A DNA stretch of 49,179 nt from Xylanibacter caecicola (GTDB lineage: Bacteria; Bacteroidota; Bacteroidia; Bacteroidales; Bacteroidaceae). Shown here piece after piece: positions 17,460 through 26,664 of the stretch. A program made the translations under genes and the position numbers. The first letter of the stretch is position 1. The number at the start of each line of letters is the position of its first letter. Under the pieces are notes generated by a model that saw only the letters and a program-made list of their open reading frames with translations, searched no databases and was not told where the DNA came from. The DNA lies in NCBI RefSeq assembly GCF_013166515.1, contig NZ_JABKKJ010000018.1:1-49179 (forward strand), given 5' to 3'.

Positions 17460-19889
17460 TCAGTTTCTTATATTGTTGATAACATTAGTCAAACTATTCT
17501 CATCCTGGATCAACACTTCGCGCGGCTTACCGCCCTGAGCGGCACCGACGATGCCGAGCTTTTCCATCTGGTCCATAAGTCGTCCCGCCCTGTTATAGCC
17601 TATGGAAAAGCGCCTTTGTATCATACTTGTAGAACCTTGTTGCGTGGCAATAATTGCGCGTGCCGCCTCTTCAAACAGCGGATCGAGGTTCTGTACGTCC
17701 ATAGAACCGCCACCCATATCGGAGCCGTCATCCTGTATTGGCTCGGGAAGTTCCATCGGCTCTACCGGTCCGGGCTGCTGTTCTATATGCTGATTTATGC
17801 GTTCTACTTCAGGAGTGTCAACAAAAGCACACTGAACGCGTGTCGGCTCGTTGCCGTTAAGGAACAGCAAGTCACCCCTACCGATGAGTTGGTTTGCTCC
17901 GGGACGGTCAAGAATGGTACGCGAGTCTATCATAGCCCCCACTCTGAATGCCATTCGTCCCGGGAAGTTTGCCTTGATGTTACCCGTTATGATAGAGGTT
18001 GTAGGACGCTGGGTGGCAATAACCATGTGGATACCTACGGCACGCGCCAACTGAGCGATACGTGCAATAGGCAGTTCTATCTCCTTTCCGGCAGTCATTA
18101 TCAGATCGCCGAACTCATCTATTATGACTACTATATAGGGCATGTATTCATGACCATGCGTAAGATTAAGCCTGTGGTTTACATACTTCTCGTTATATTC
18201 CTTGATATTTCTCACACCGGCAGACTTAAGCAGGTCATAACGTGTATCCATAAGTCGGCACAAACTGTTCAACGTACGTATAACCTTTGTCACATCTGTT
18301 ATTATAGGCTCCTCGTTGTCATCAGAGACTTTTGCAAGGAAATGATTTACGATAGGCGAATATATGCTGAACTCCACCTTCTTGGGGTCGATAAGTACGA
18401 GTTTAAGTTCGTTGGGATGCTTCTTATACAGCAACGATGTAATAATGGCATTAAGTCCGACGGACTTTCCTTGTCCCGTTGCACCGGCTACAAGCAAGTG
18501 GGGTATCTTTGCAAGGTCCACCATAAACACCTCGTTTGTAATAGTCTTGCCTATCGCTATGGGCAGATCCATTTTCGTTTCCTGGAATTTACGCGAGTTC
18601 AGGATACTCTCCATGGACACGATGTTGGGCTTTGCATTGGGCACTTCGATACCGATAGTACCCTTTCCGGGTATCGGTGCGATTATACGTATGCCCAAAG
18701 CCGAAAGGCTCAGTGCAATGTCGTCCTCAAGATTACGTATCTTTGAAACGCGTATGCCGTCCTCAAGCGTTATCTCGTACAGTGTGATTGTCGGACCTAC
18801 AGTGGCTGTAATGGTGCGTACCTGTACGCCGAAGTTGTTCAATACCTCTACAATACGGTTCTTGTTTGCCGTCTGTTCCTTCATGTCAATGTAAGGCTTG
18901 CCGTCATTGTCATATTTCTTAAGCAGGTCGAGTGTGGGGTATTTATACTTTGTCCACGGTTCTTTTGGGTTTATCGGAGTGTTGATATCCGGTTCGGTAA
19001 CAAGCGTTTTATCATCGGCTCCCTCTTCTGTCTCCGTTTCCTTCACTGTAAATCCGGGCTCTTCTACATTGCCTAAATCCGCCTTGATACGGTTTTCTAT
19101 CACCGGAACCGAAGCCATACCGGCATTGCCAAAGTCTACTGTCTGAGGTTGCGGGTCATCAAAAACTTCCGGATCTTCAACATACGGTATCTTCTTTTCC
19201 TCATTATCCGCAGTGTTTTCATCACTCTCATTCCCTACCCTGACTCTAAACTTAACCTTGTTTGTTATGAGACTTACGGGGTTAAGCAGTTTTCTGACAA
19301 CCGTTACGGTCTCACTGCTTATATATGTAAGGAACATTATTGCCACAAGAAACAACACAGCCATCAGTCCTGGAACGCCAATGACATTTTCAAGCCACTG
19401 ACAACAAAACAGTCCGTGGTCGCCTCCGGGGCTGAAAATGAGGTCTCCGGCAAACGGAGCAAGAAACTTGGATAATGCCACTGAAGACCAAAGCATGATA
19501 ATGGTGAGGCACATGAAACATTTAAGCAGCCCTACATTATATGCCTTTACCATTTTAAGTCCGAGCAAAGCCATAAACACAGGAATGACAAATGCGGCAA
19601 ATCCAAAGCACCTTGACATGAAGAAATATGCGGCAAAGGCACCGAGCGAACCGCAACTGTTATGGAAAACCCTTTCGCTGTTGCTCCATTCACCGGGTTT
19701 AAGATCAAGGATAATGCTCTGATCGTTCTGTCCCGATATTATATAAGATATGAATGCAATTACAAGAAATACAGACAACAACAATATTAATATACCGAAT
19801 ATGAAATTAAAAATATCATTCTGAAATATGTTGCTGATACCCATTATTTCGCTAAACCCTGTCTTACGGGTATTCTTTTTCTTAGCCAT
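17460..19889 (-). CDS. ftsK: DNA translocase FtsK
   Basis: Septal DNA translocase of 809 residues. Four N-terminal membrane spans (about 25-52, 84-110, 121-140, 171-192) are followed by an acidic linker (220-310) much shorter than in E. coli. The motor domain has Walker A GATGQGKS (469-476) and Walker B VVIIDEFGDL. The C-terminal winged-helix gamma domain is present (MIQRRFSIGYNRAGRLMDQ, GKPREVL) and would read chromosome-polarity sites. It is the first gene of an ftsK-lolA-DUF5687 set on the minus strand. Confidence 0.97.
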   Translation of the reverse strand: MAKKKNTRKTGFSEIMGISNIFQNDIFNFIFGILILLLSVFLVIAFISYIISGQNDQSIILDLKPGEWSNSERVFHNSCGSLGAFAAYFFMSRCFGFAAFVIPVFMALLGLKMVKAYNVGLLKCFMCLTIIMLWSSVALSKFLAPFAGDLIFSPGGDHGLFCCQWLENVIGVPGLMAVLFLVAIMFLTYISSETVTVVRKLLNPVSLITNKVKFRVRVGNESDENTADNEEKKIPYVEDPEVFDDPQPQTVDFGNAGMASVPVIENRIKADLGNVEEPGFTVKETETEEGADDKTLVTEPDINTPINPKEPWTKYKYPTLDLLKKYDNDGKPYIDMKEQTANKNRIVEVLNNFGVQVRTITATVGPTITLYEITLEDGIRVSKIRNLEDDIALSLSALGIRIIAPIPGKGTIGIEVPNAKPNIVSMESILNSRKFQETKMDLPIAIGKTITNEVFMVDLAKIPHLLVAGATGQGKSVGLNAIITSLLYKKHPNELKLVLIDPKKVEFSIYSPIVNHFLAKVSDDNEEPIITDVTKVIRTLNSLCRLMDTRYDLLKSAGVRNIKEYNEKYVNHRLNLTHGHEYMPYIVVIIDEFGDLIMTAGKEIELPIARIAQLARAVGIHMVIATQRPTTSIITGNIKANFPGRMAFRVGAMIDSRTILDRPGANQLIGRGDLLFLNGNEPTRVQCAFVDTPEVERINQHIEQQPGPVEPMELPEPIQDDGSDMGGGSMDVQNLDPLFEEAARAIIATQQGSTSMIQRRFSIGYNRAGRLMDQMEKLGIVGAAQGGKPREVLIQDENSLTNVINNIRN

Positions 19890-19941
19890 CCGGAAATATA
19901 ATGATTTATTATTTTTATAAAAGAGTTGAATATATTAAATG

Positions 19942-19949
19942 CAAAAGTA
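19942..19949 (-). promoter_or_regulatory. -7 box for ftsK
   Basis: On the minus strand TACTTTTG followed by C lies 53 nt before the ftsK start. No good -33 element was found. Confidence 0.45.
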
Positions 19950-19992
19950 ACTGAAAAAACCTAGAAAGAGCCATAAAATCGCTTTTTTTTTC

Positions 19993-20000
19993 TAATTTTG
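19993..20000 (+). promoter_or_regulatory. -7 box for the exonuclease-rlmI-tilS operon
   Basis: TAATTTTG followed by CACATCG lies 23 nt before the ATG at 20023. It is divergent from the ftsK box about 45 bp away. Confidence 0.5.
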
Positions 20001-20022
20001 CACATCGTTATAAATCACTTGG

Positions 20023-20661
20023 ATGAAAAAAGTTTTATACAATAGGTTTGACAAGAAAAAGATAGCAGAATTGCCACAGGCTGTTTTCGGTGGCCGCATA
20101 ATAGTCATCATATCTCCGGAGGAAACAGAAAAGGCTGTAAAGTTCCTGCTTTCACACGACATATTGGGCATTGACACCGAAACACGTCCGTCTTTCAAGA
20201 AAGGAAGAACCTACAAAGTGTCCCTGCTTCAAGTGTCCACGCATGATATATGTTTCCTTTTCAGACTGAACCATACAGGAATGACACCGGCAATAATAAG
20301 ACTGTTGGAGGATCAAAGTGTGCCCAAAGTCGGCGTATCACTGCATGATGACATCCTCTCTCTCCACAGATGTGCCGACTTCCAACCCGGAAATTTCATC
20401 GATCTGCAGCAACGTGTAGGCGAAATCGGCATAGAAGACCTCAGCCTTCAGAAACTCTATGCCAACTTCTTCCACGAGAAGATAAGCAAGAACCAAAGGC
20501 TTACAAACTGGGAATGCGACATATTGTCCGACAGACAAAAGCTGTATGCAGCCACCGATGCATGGGCATGCATCATGCTTTATGAAGAACTGATGAGGAT
20601 AGAACGTACAAAAGACTACGAACTTGTTATAACCGAAGAAAACAATATAAGCAATGTATAA
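20023..20661 (+). CDS. 3'-5' exonuclease domain protein (RNase D-like, DEDDy)
   Basis: A single-domain 212-residue exonuclease of the DEDDy type. Exo I is GIDTETRPSF (49-58), Exo II lies at VGVSLHDDILSL, and Exo III has YAATDAWACIMLYE. All four acidic positions and the Tyr are present, so it should be active. HRDC domains of true RNase D are missing, as in other Bacteroidetes members. Substrate could be structured RNA or DNA ends. It overlaps the next gene by 8 bp, in an operon with two RNA-modifying enzymes, which favours an RNA role. Confidence 0.9.
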   Translation: MKKVLYNRFDKKKIAELPQAVFGGRIIVIISPEETEKAVKFLLSHDILGIDTETRPSFKKGRTYKVSLLQVSTHDICFLFRLNHTGMTPAIIRLLEDQSVPKVGVSLHDDILSLHRCADFQPGNFIDLQQRVGEIGIEDLSLQKLYANFFHEKISKNQRLTNWECDILSDRQKLYAATDAWACIMLYEELMRIERTKDYELVITEENNISNV

Positions 20662-21835
20662 GAACATATACCTGAAAAAGGGGAAAGAAGAAAGCCTGCG
20701 CCGATTTCATCCATGGGTGTTTTCCGGTGCGATACACCACACCGACGATGGAATAGAAGAAGGTGAAACGGTGAGAATAATCGCAGAAAACGGCGATTTC
20801 ATCGCAACAGGACATTTCCAGATAGGCAGTATCGCCGTGAGAGTGCTGTCTTTCGACGATGTGGAAATAGACGATGAATTCTGGAAAAACAAGCTGAAAC
20901 AGGCTTTGGACATGCGCATCGGTGCCGGAATTGCAGACAATGCCCGCAACAACACCTACAGGCTTGTACACGGAGAGGGTGACAATCTGCCCGGGCTTGT
21001 AATAGACTGCTACGGCAAGACAGCCGTAATGCAGGCGCACAGCGTAGGCATGCACATCCACAGAAACACCATAGCACGCATATTGACCGATGTTATGGGC
21101 AGCAGAATAGAGAATGTCTTTTATAAAAGTGAGACCACACTGCCCTATAAAGCGGAACTCGGACAGGAAAACGGCTTCATATATGGCGGAAGCAATGACA
21201 ACATTGCAATGGAAAACGGACTGAAGTTTTATGTGGACTGGCTTAAAGGGCAAAAAACAGGGTTCTTTGTTGACCAGCGGGATAACCGCAGTCTGCTCGA
21301 ACACTACGCAAAGAACCGCAGCGTACTCAACATGTTCTGCTATACAGGCGGCTTCTCTTTCTATGCAATGCGCGGAGGAGCAAAGCTCGTACATTCGGTG
21401 GACAGCAGTGCAAAGGCAGTGGAACTGACAAACGCAAACGTAAGTCTCAACTTCCCGGATGACGACAGGCACAAGGCTTTTTGCGAGGATGCGTTCAAGT
21501 TTCTGGACAATGCAAAGGATGTGTACGACCTCATAATACTCGACCCTCCTGCCTTTGCCAAGCACAGAACGGCACTTAGAAACGCACTGAAAGGATATAC
21601 AAGGCTCAATGTAAAGGCATTCGAACGTATAAAACCGGGCGGAATTGTCTTCACATTCAGTTGCAGTCAGGTTGTTACAAAGGAACATTTCAGAAACGCG
21701 GTGTTCACTGCGGCTGCCATATCCAAACGAAAAGTAAGGATTATACATCAGTTGCACCAGCCTGCCGACCACCCTATAAACATCTATCATCCCGAAGGAG
21801 AGTATCTTAAAGGTCTGGTATTGTATGTCGAATAA
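20654..21835 (+). CDS. rlmI: class I SAM-dependent 23S rRNA m5C methyltransferase
   Basis: A 393-residue RlmI-type enzyme that methylates cytosine (C1962 in E. coli) in 23S rRNA. The N-terminal PUA domain begins KNIYLKKGKEESLRRFHPWVFSGAI. The Rossmann domain has motif I NMFCYTGGFSFYA, the motif DPPAFAK, and FTFSCSQ, where the Cys is the expected catalytic residue. Its end overlaps the tilS start by 11 bp. Length and motifs are normal. Confidence 0.93.
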   Translation: MYKNIYLKKGKEESLRRFHPWVFSGAIHHTDDGIEEGETVRIIAENGDFIATGHFQIGSIAVRVLSFDDVEIDDEFWKNKLKQALDMRIGAGIADNARNNTYRLVHGEGDNLPGLVIDCYGKTAVMQAHSVGMHIHRNTIARILTDVMGSRIENVFYKSETTLPYKAELGQENGFIYGGSNDNIAMENGLKFYVDWLKGQKTGFFVDQRDNRSLLEHYAKNRSVLNMFCYTGGFSFYAMRGGAKLVHSVDSSAKAVELTNANVSLNFPDDDRHKAFCEDAFKFLDNAKDVYDLIILDPPAFAKHRTALRNALKGYTRLNVKAFERIKPGGIVFTFSCSQVVTKEHFRNAVFTAAAISKRKVRIIHQLHQPADHPINIYHPEGEYLKGLVLYVE

Positions 21836-23171
21836 GCCTTTTATCAATAAAATATCCGGTTTCATCGCAGAAAAACAGCTTCTGCATAAAGACGGGAAAT
21901 ACATAGTCACGCTGTCCGGAGGTGCGGACAGCGTGACTTTATTGTATGTCCTGAAATATTTGGGATATGACATTGAAGCCGCACACTGCAACTTCAATTT
22001 GCGCGGAGATGAGTCGGACAGAGACGAGAAGTTCTGCACAGACCTGTGCAAGAGTGAAGGAATAAAACTTCATCTTGTTCATTTTGACACAAAAGAATAC
22101 GCCGCACTGCACAAAATAAGCATCGAAATGGCTGCAAGAAACCTGCGTTATGCCTACTTCGAGCAGCTGCGCAAAGACATCGGTGCCGACGGTATCTGCG
22201 TGGCACATCATCGCGATGACTCCGTAGAGACACTCCTTCTCAACCTTATACGCGGCACCGGACTGCACGGACTTAAAGGCATCAGTGCCGTAAACGGCAG
22301 AATAATACGCCCTTTGCTGTGTGTGTCGCGGGCGGAGATAGAATGTTTTCTCAAAACAGCAGGCAAGACATACGTAACAGACAGCACAAATCTGATAAAC
22401 GATGTTGTCAGAAACAAGATAAGACTCGATATCATCCCGATGCTGAAAGACATAAACCCGTCGGTTTGCGACAACATTTTCAAGACAACACAGATTGTCG
22501 ACGATGCCCTGAACATCATAGACAGGCATATCGACAAGGCTTACAGGGAAACGGTACATAACGACGGAAAAGGTCTCCGTATTGACATTGAAAAACTGAA
22601 AACACAGATTTCACCGGAATATACACTGTATTCGATATTAAAGGAATACGGATATACACCTGCACAGACAGAGCAGATATATGCGACAACAGCGGCATCT
22701 TCATCGGGACGCAAATTCTTTTCGAAGACACACCGGCTGCTTATAGACCGCAATGACATTATCATAGAAAAGAATGATGAGACGGAAAAGAAGGTCATGG
22801 CCATGCCCGAAACCGGAACATACATATACAACAGGCACGTCAAATTAAGAATAGAGGCGGTGAAACGCACTCCCGACTTTAGGATAATACCTGCTTCGAA
22901 CCATATTTATGCCGATGCCTCAAAGTTGAAGTTCCCCCTCACCCTACGCAATGCTGCACCCGGCGACCGCTTCTGCCCGTTCGGAATGAAAGGTTCAAAG
23001 CTTGTCAGCAACTATCTTACGGACAGAAAGAAATCGTTGTTTGACAAAGAAAGACAACTTGTTGTTGAAGATGCATCAGGAAAAATAGTGTGGCTTGTAA
23101 ACGAACGCGCCGACAACAGGTTCAGAATAACCGATGACACCGGCGACATAATTGTCATCAGCATTGTGTAA
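21825..23171 (+). CDS. tilS: tRNA(Ile)-lysidine synthase
   Basis: TilS attaches lysine to C34 of tRNA-Ile(CAU), changing its reading from AUG to AUA. The PP-loop motif SGGADS is at residues 31-36, followed by NFNLRGDESDRDE and the catalytic-core HHRDDSVETLLLNLIRGTGLHGL. The C-terminal substrate-binding domain (LTLRNAAPGDRFCPFG, GSKLVSNYLTDRK) is complete. Length 448 is normal. It is the last gene of the operon, followed by a terminator. Confidence 0.97.
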   Translation: MSNKPFINKISGFIAEKQLLHKDGKYIVTLSGGADSVTLLYVLKYLGYDIEAAHCNFNLRGDESDRDEKFCTDLCKSEGIKLHLVHFDTKEYAALHKISIEMAARNLRYAYFEQLRKDIGADGICVAHHRDDSVETLLLNLIRGTGLHGLKGISAVNGRIIRPLLCVSRAEIECFLKTAGKTYVTDSTNLINDVVRNKIRLDIIPMLKDINPSVCDNIFKTTQIVDDALNIIDRHIDKAYRETVHNDGKGLRIDIEKLKTQISPEYTLYSILKEYGYTPAQTEQIYATTAASSSGRKFFSKTHRLLIDRNDIIIEKNDETEKKVMAMPETGTYIYNRHVKLRIEAVKRTPDFRIIPASNHIYADASKLKFPLTLRNAAPGDRFCPFGMKGSKLVSNYLTDRKKSLFDKERQLVVEDASGKIVWLVNERADNRFRITDDTGDIIVISIV

Positions 23172-23208
23172 GAGCATACATTCAACATATTTTCCAACAG
23201 GAACAAAG

Positions 23209-23252
23209 ACACCGGAACAGGGATTTTTCCAACAATCTCCATGTTCCGGTGT
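23209..23252. terminator. terminator between tilS and maeB
   Basis: ACACCGGAACA (23209-23219) and TGTTCCGGTGT (23242-23252) form a perfect 11-bp stem with a 22-nt loop between two convergent genes. The plus side runs into ATTTATAT. Confidence 0.65.
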
Positions 23253-23300
23253 ATTTATATCTTGTATATAAATCTGCTATTCACCCTCGTGACATACCCG

Positions 23301-25589
23301 TCAGCATTTATTCTTTATCTTATATACATAGGCATCTATCACGGCAACGGCAGTGATATTGACGATATCCCTTACCGAACATTCGAAATCGGTGAAGTGT
23401 ATTGGTTTGTTAAGCCCCATCTGTATCGGCCCGATTATCTCTGCATCCATGTCAAGCGCCTGCAACAGCTTGTAGGCATTGTTGGCACTGCTGAGGTTTG
23501 GGAATACAAGAGTATTTACATTCTTGCCGTTAAGACGTGAGAAAGGATACTTCTTGTCACGCAATTCCTTGTCCAACGCAAAGTTAATCTGCATCTCTCC
23601 GTCTATCGCAAGGTCGGGATACTGCTTCTGCATCTCCTCAACGGCAGCATGAACCATAGCCGGACTTCCGCCCTCGTCGGTACCGAAGTTAGAATAGCTT
23701 ATCATCGCAATCTTGGGAGTCTCGTTGAAGAAGCGCACCGTCATGGCACTAAGCTTCGCAATATCCATGAGAACCTCCTGGTTGGGATGTCTGTTGATAA
23801 GCGTATCGGCGATATAATACACTCCTTTCTTTGTGTTAAGGATGTGCATTGTGCCGAAATGTTTGTACTCGGGACGTATGCCTATAACCTCCTTTGCAAC
23901 CTTTATGGTATTTGAATATTTAGTGTAGAGACCTGTTATAAATGCGTCTGCCTCACCTGTTTCCACCATCATCATACCGAAATAGTTGCGCTCGAACATC
24001 TTGTCGTTTGCCTCTTCGAATGTATAGCCCTGACGCTGACGCTTCTCAGACAATATCCTTGCATAGCGTTCACGGCGCTCACTCTGATTGTCATGCCGCA
24101 GGTTTACTATTTCTATGCCGTCAAGACTTAGTTCAAGCTCTTTGGCAAGTTTCTCTATCCGCTCGTCATTGCCAAGCAATATGGGGCAACATATTCCCTC
24201 CGCCTTTGCCTGTACGGCAGCCTTGAGCATTGTGGGATGCAGGCCTTCGGCAAACACCACGCGTTGCGGATGCTTGCGTGCAGTGTCATAAAGTTTCTGT
24301 GTGAGTTTTGTTTCCTGCCCGAGCAACTGGCGCAACTGCTGCTTGTATGCCGTCCAGTCCGTTATCTGCGTACGCGCCACACCACTGTCCATTGCCGCTT
24401 TTGCCACAGCAGCCGAAACTTCTGTTATAAGTCGCGGGTCGACAGGCTTCGGTATGAAGTATAAGGGACCGAACGTAAGATTATTTACCTTGTACACATC
24501 GTTCACCACATCAGGCACAGGCTGCTTGGCAAGATCTGCAATGGCATTCACGGCAGCCAGTTTCATCTCTTCGTTGATAGCCGTTGCATGAACGTCAAGC
24601 GCACCACGGAAGATATAAGGGAAACCTATCACATTGTTTATCTGGTTGGGATAGTCGGAACGTCCGGTGCTCATGAGCACGTCGGGACGGCTTGCCATGG
24701 CATCTTCGTATGATATTTCCGGTACGGGATTGGCAAGTGCAAAGACAATAGGCTGATCTGCCATGGAGCGCACCATGTCTTGTGTCAGCACGTTTCCTTT
24801 AGACAAGCCCACAAAAACGTCGGCTCCCTTAACCGCTTCCTCAAGCGTATGCACATCGCGGCGGTCGGTTGCAAACTGTTTCTTTTGCTCTGTAAGATTC
24901 TCACGATCGCTCGTAATTACTCCTTTCGAGTCGAGCATGAGTATGTTCTCTGTCCTTGCTCCGAGGGCAACGTACAGTTTGGTACATGATATTGCCGCTG
25001 CTCCGGCACCGTTTACAACGATTTTCACCTTGGAAATATCCTTGCCGTTCACCTCAAGAGCATTTTTAAGTCCGGCGGCCGATATTATAGCCGTGCCGTG
25101 CTGGTCGTCGTGCATCACGGGAATGTCGAGTGTGCGTTTGAGACGCTCTTCTATATAGAAACATTCGGGCGCTTTGATATCCTCGAGGTTTATGCCTCCG
25201 AAAGTCGGAGCAATCTTCTCCACTGCCTCACAAAACTTTTCCGGATCCTTTTCTGCCACCTCTATGTCAAAAACATCGATTCCACCGTATATTTTAAACA
25301 GCAGTCCCTTTCCTTCCATTACGGGTTTGCCGCTCATTGCGCCTATATCTCCAAGTCCGAGCACGGCAGTACCGTTGCTGATAACGGCAACAAGGTTTCC
25401 CTTATCCGTATATTTATATGCGTCATCAGGATTTTTTTCTATCTCAAGACAAGGATATGCCACACCGGGAGAATATGCAAGACTGAGGTCGGTTTGTGTA
25501 CTGTAAGGCTTCGTAGGCTTTACTTCTATCTTGCCCGGTCTGCCACATTCGTGATATTCCAGTGCAGCTTCTTTTGAAATCTTAACCAT
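23301..25589 (-). CDS. maeB: NADP-dependent malic enzyme with C-terminal phosphotransacetylase-like domain
   Basis: A 762-residue MaeB-type enzyme that oxidatively decarboxylates malate to pyruvate with NADPH. The malic part (about 1-430) shows SLAYSPGVAYPC, the catalytic DIGAMSGKPVMEGK, DDQHGTAI and the nucleotide-binding VVNGAGAAAISC. The C-terminal part (about 430-762) is the phosphotransacetylase-like domain (FAEGLHPTMLKAA, SYSNFGTDEGGSP, FPNLSSANNAYKLLQ), which in E. coli MaeB confers acetyl-CoA and metabolite control rather than catalysis. It is a single-gene unit bounded by a terminator and its own promoter. Confidence 0.95.
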   Translation of the reverse strand: MVKISKEAALEYHECGRPGKIEVKPTKPYSTQTDLSLAYSPGVAYPCLEIEKNPDDAYKYTDKGNLVAVISNGTAVLGLGDIGAMSGKPVMEGKGLLFKIYGGIDVFDIEVAEKDPEKFCEAVEKIAPTFGGINLEDIKAPECFYIEERLKRTLDIPVMHDDQHGTAIISAAGLKNALEVNGKDISKVKIVVNGAGAAAISCTKLYVALGARTENILMLDSKGVITSDRENLTEQKKQFATDRRDVHTLEEAVKGADVFVGLSKGNVLTQDMVRSMADQPIVFALANPVPEISYEDAMASRPDVLMSTGRSDYPNQINNVIGFPYIFRGALDVHATAINEEMKLAAVNAIADLAKQPVPDVVNDVYKVNNLTFGPLYFIPKPVDPRLITEVSAAVAKAAMDSGVARTQITDWTAYKQQLRQLLGQETKLTQKLYDTARKHPQRVVFAEGLHPTMLKAAVQAKAEGICCPILLGNDERIEKLAKELELSLDGIEIVNLRHDNQSERRERYARILSEKRQRQGYTFEEANDKMFERNYFGMMMVETGEADAFITGLYTKYSNTIKVAKEVIGIRPEYKHFGTMHILNTKKGVYYIADTLINRHPNQEVLMDIAKLSAMTVRFFNETPKIAMISYSNFGTDEGGSPAMVHAAVEEMQKQYPDLAIDGEMQINFALDKELRDKKYPFSRLNGKNVNTLVFPNLSSANNAYKLLQALDMDAEIIGPIQMGLNKPIHFTDFECSVRDIVNITAVAVIDAYVYKIKNKC

Positions 25590-25666
25590 AATTATTGATA
25601 ATCGTTGGAAAAACTAATAAGAAACAGTCGCTTTCAGACTATTATTATTTTAGTAAATAACTCTTG

Positions 25667-25674
25667 CAAAAGTA
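25667..25674 (-). promoter_or_regulatory. -7 box for maeB
   Basis: On the minus strand TACTTTTG followed by C, about 78 nt before the ATG. The leader is about 70 nt and shows no recognisable structure. Confidence 0.45.
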
Positions 25675-25716
25675 ATAAAAAACACGATAACACGAACAGA
25701 TTTTAAAATAATTTAT

Positions 25717-25724
25717 TAACTTTG
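25717..25724 (+). promoter_or_regulatory. -7 box for the TetR gene
   Basis: TAACTTTG followed by C, 20 nt before the ATG at 25744. It lies 43 bp from the divergent maeB box, so the regulator could affect both genes. Confidence 0.5.
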
Positions 25725-25743
25725 CGATGAAAACGTATTTCTT

Positions 25744-26382
25744 ATGCATAAAAATAAGATAAACAATACATCCGACGGCAGAAACGGTCTGAAACGCAAG
25801 ATACTTGAAACCGCGATGGAACTTTTCAAGAAAAACGGCGTAAAGAAAATCAAGATGGACGACATAGCCAATAATCTGTCGATATCGAAGCGCACGTTAT
25901 ATGAAATATACGGCAACAAGGAGATACTGTTGCTTGAATGTATTAAATACAATGATGAACGTCTTGAACAAGATCTTGAATGCTATGCCGATAAAGCTGA
26001 AAACGAGATAGACATCATTGTGTATTTCATAAAGAACAAATTACACGAGCTTGACACCACAAGCCCTGCTTTTTTCTGTGACATAAACAAATACCCCACC
26101 GTTGTCGACTATCTGCACAGGACTCATCACAGCGATAACAAATCAGACAGGCATGACTTTTTTCTTAAAGGTATTGAGCACGGTTTCTTCATGCCTTCAT
26201 TCAATATAGAGATTATATCCAAGTTTATCAACATCACAATGAAACATGTAATAGAAACGGAAATGTACAGAAAATACTCATTAAAAGAGATTTTCCATAA
26301 TCTCATATTGCTGATGATACGCGGATGTTGCACAGAGAAAGGTATCAGACAGCTTGACAAATTTCTTGCTGAAAACCGATAA
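25744..26382 (+). CDS. TetR/AcrR family transcriptional regulator
   Basis: A 212-residue one-component regulator. The N-terminal helix-turn-helix is clear: ILETAMELFKKNGVKKIKMD, then IANNLSISKRTLYEIYGNKE (about residues 40-60). The C-terminal ligand and dimer domain is helical and not recognisable. It is divergent from maeB and convergent with the fucP gene across a repeat array, so its target cannot be told; itself and maeB are the nearest candidates. Confidence 0.9.
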   Translation: MHKNKINNTSDGRNGLKRKILETAMELFKKNGVKKIKMDDIANNLSISKRTLYEIYGNKEILLLECIKYNDERLEQDLECYADKAENEIDIIVYFIKNKLHELDTTSPAFFCDINKYPTVVDYLHRTHHSDNKSDRHDFFLKGIEHGFFMPSFNIEIISKFINITMKHVIETEMYRKYSLKEIFHNLILLMIRGCCTEKGIRQLDKFLAENR

Positions 26383-26422
26383 CAGAGAACAGCACATATT
26401 TTATATTAAAAGACGAAAGACG

Positions 26423-26628
26423 ACCTTTCGCCGTCCCAAAGACGGCTTTTCAGGTTGCAAAAGGAGGCATTTCGCACAACAAAACACGACCTTTGAAAGG
26501 CGAGAAGCAACATACTGTAAATCAACATCTTACAACAGGTGAAAATAAAGCTATGCTTTAGAGGTCGTAAAGCATAGCTTTACACATGGTAAAGCTATGC
26601 TTTTTGAATCGTAACCCTATTGCTTTTA
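26423..26628 (+). repeat. 22-bp-period degenerate repeat array B, with an inverted unit
   Basis: T-run cores at 26426, 26447, 26470 and 26492 (ACCTTTCG, GGCTTTTC, GCATTTCG, ACCTTTGA), two unclear units, then ATGCTTTA at 26557, an inverted copy at 26568-26581, ATGCTTTTT at 26601 and ATTGCTTTT at 26624. Units step 21-23 bp; the two forward copies around the inverted one are exactly 44 bp apart. AAAGCTATGCTTTA (26547-26560) and its exact reverse complement (26568-26581) form a 14-bp stem with a 7-nt loop. It fills the gap between the convergent tetR and fucP genes. Confidence 0.8.
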
Positions 26629-26664
26629 TTATTTCACAACAGTTTTTACTTTTCAGGTGTCATA

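Noticed and set aside
17343..18746. 467-codon plus-strand ORF opposite ftsK
   Set aside because: Cys/Tyr/His-rich low-quality translation that is antisense to the conserved FtsK motor domain.
20627..22051. 474-codon minus-strand ORF across rlmI and tilS
   Set aside because: It spans two well-supported genes in the other direction and shows no recognisable motif.
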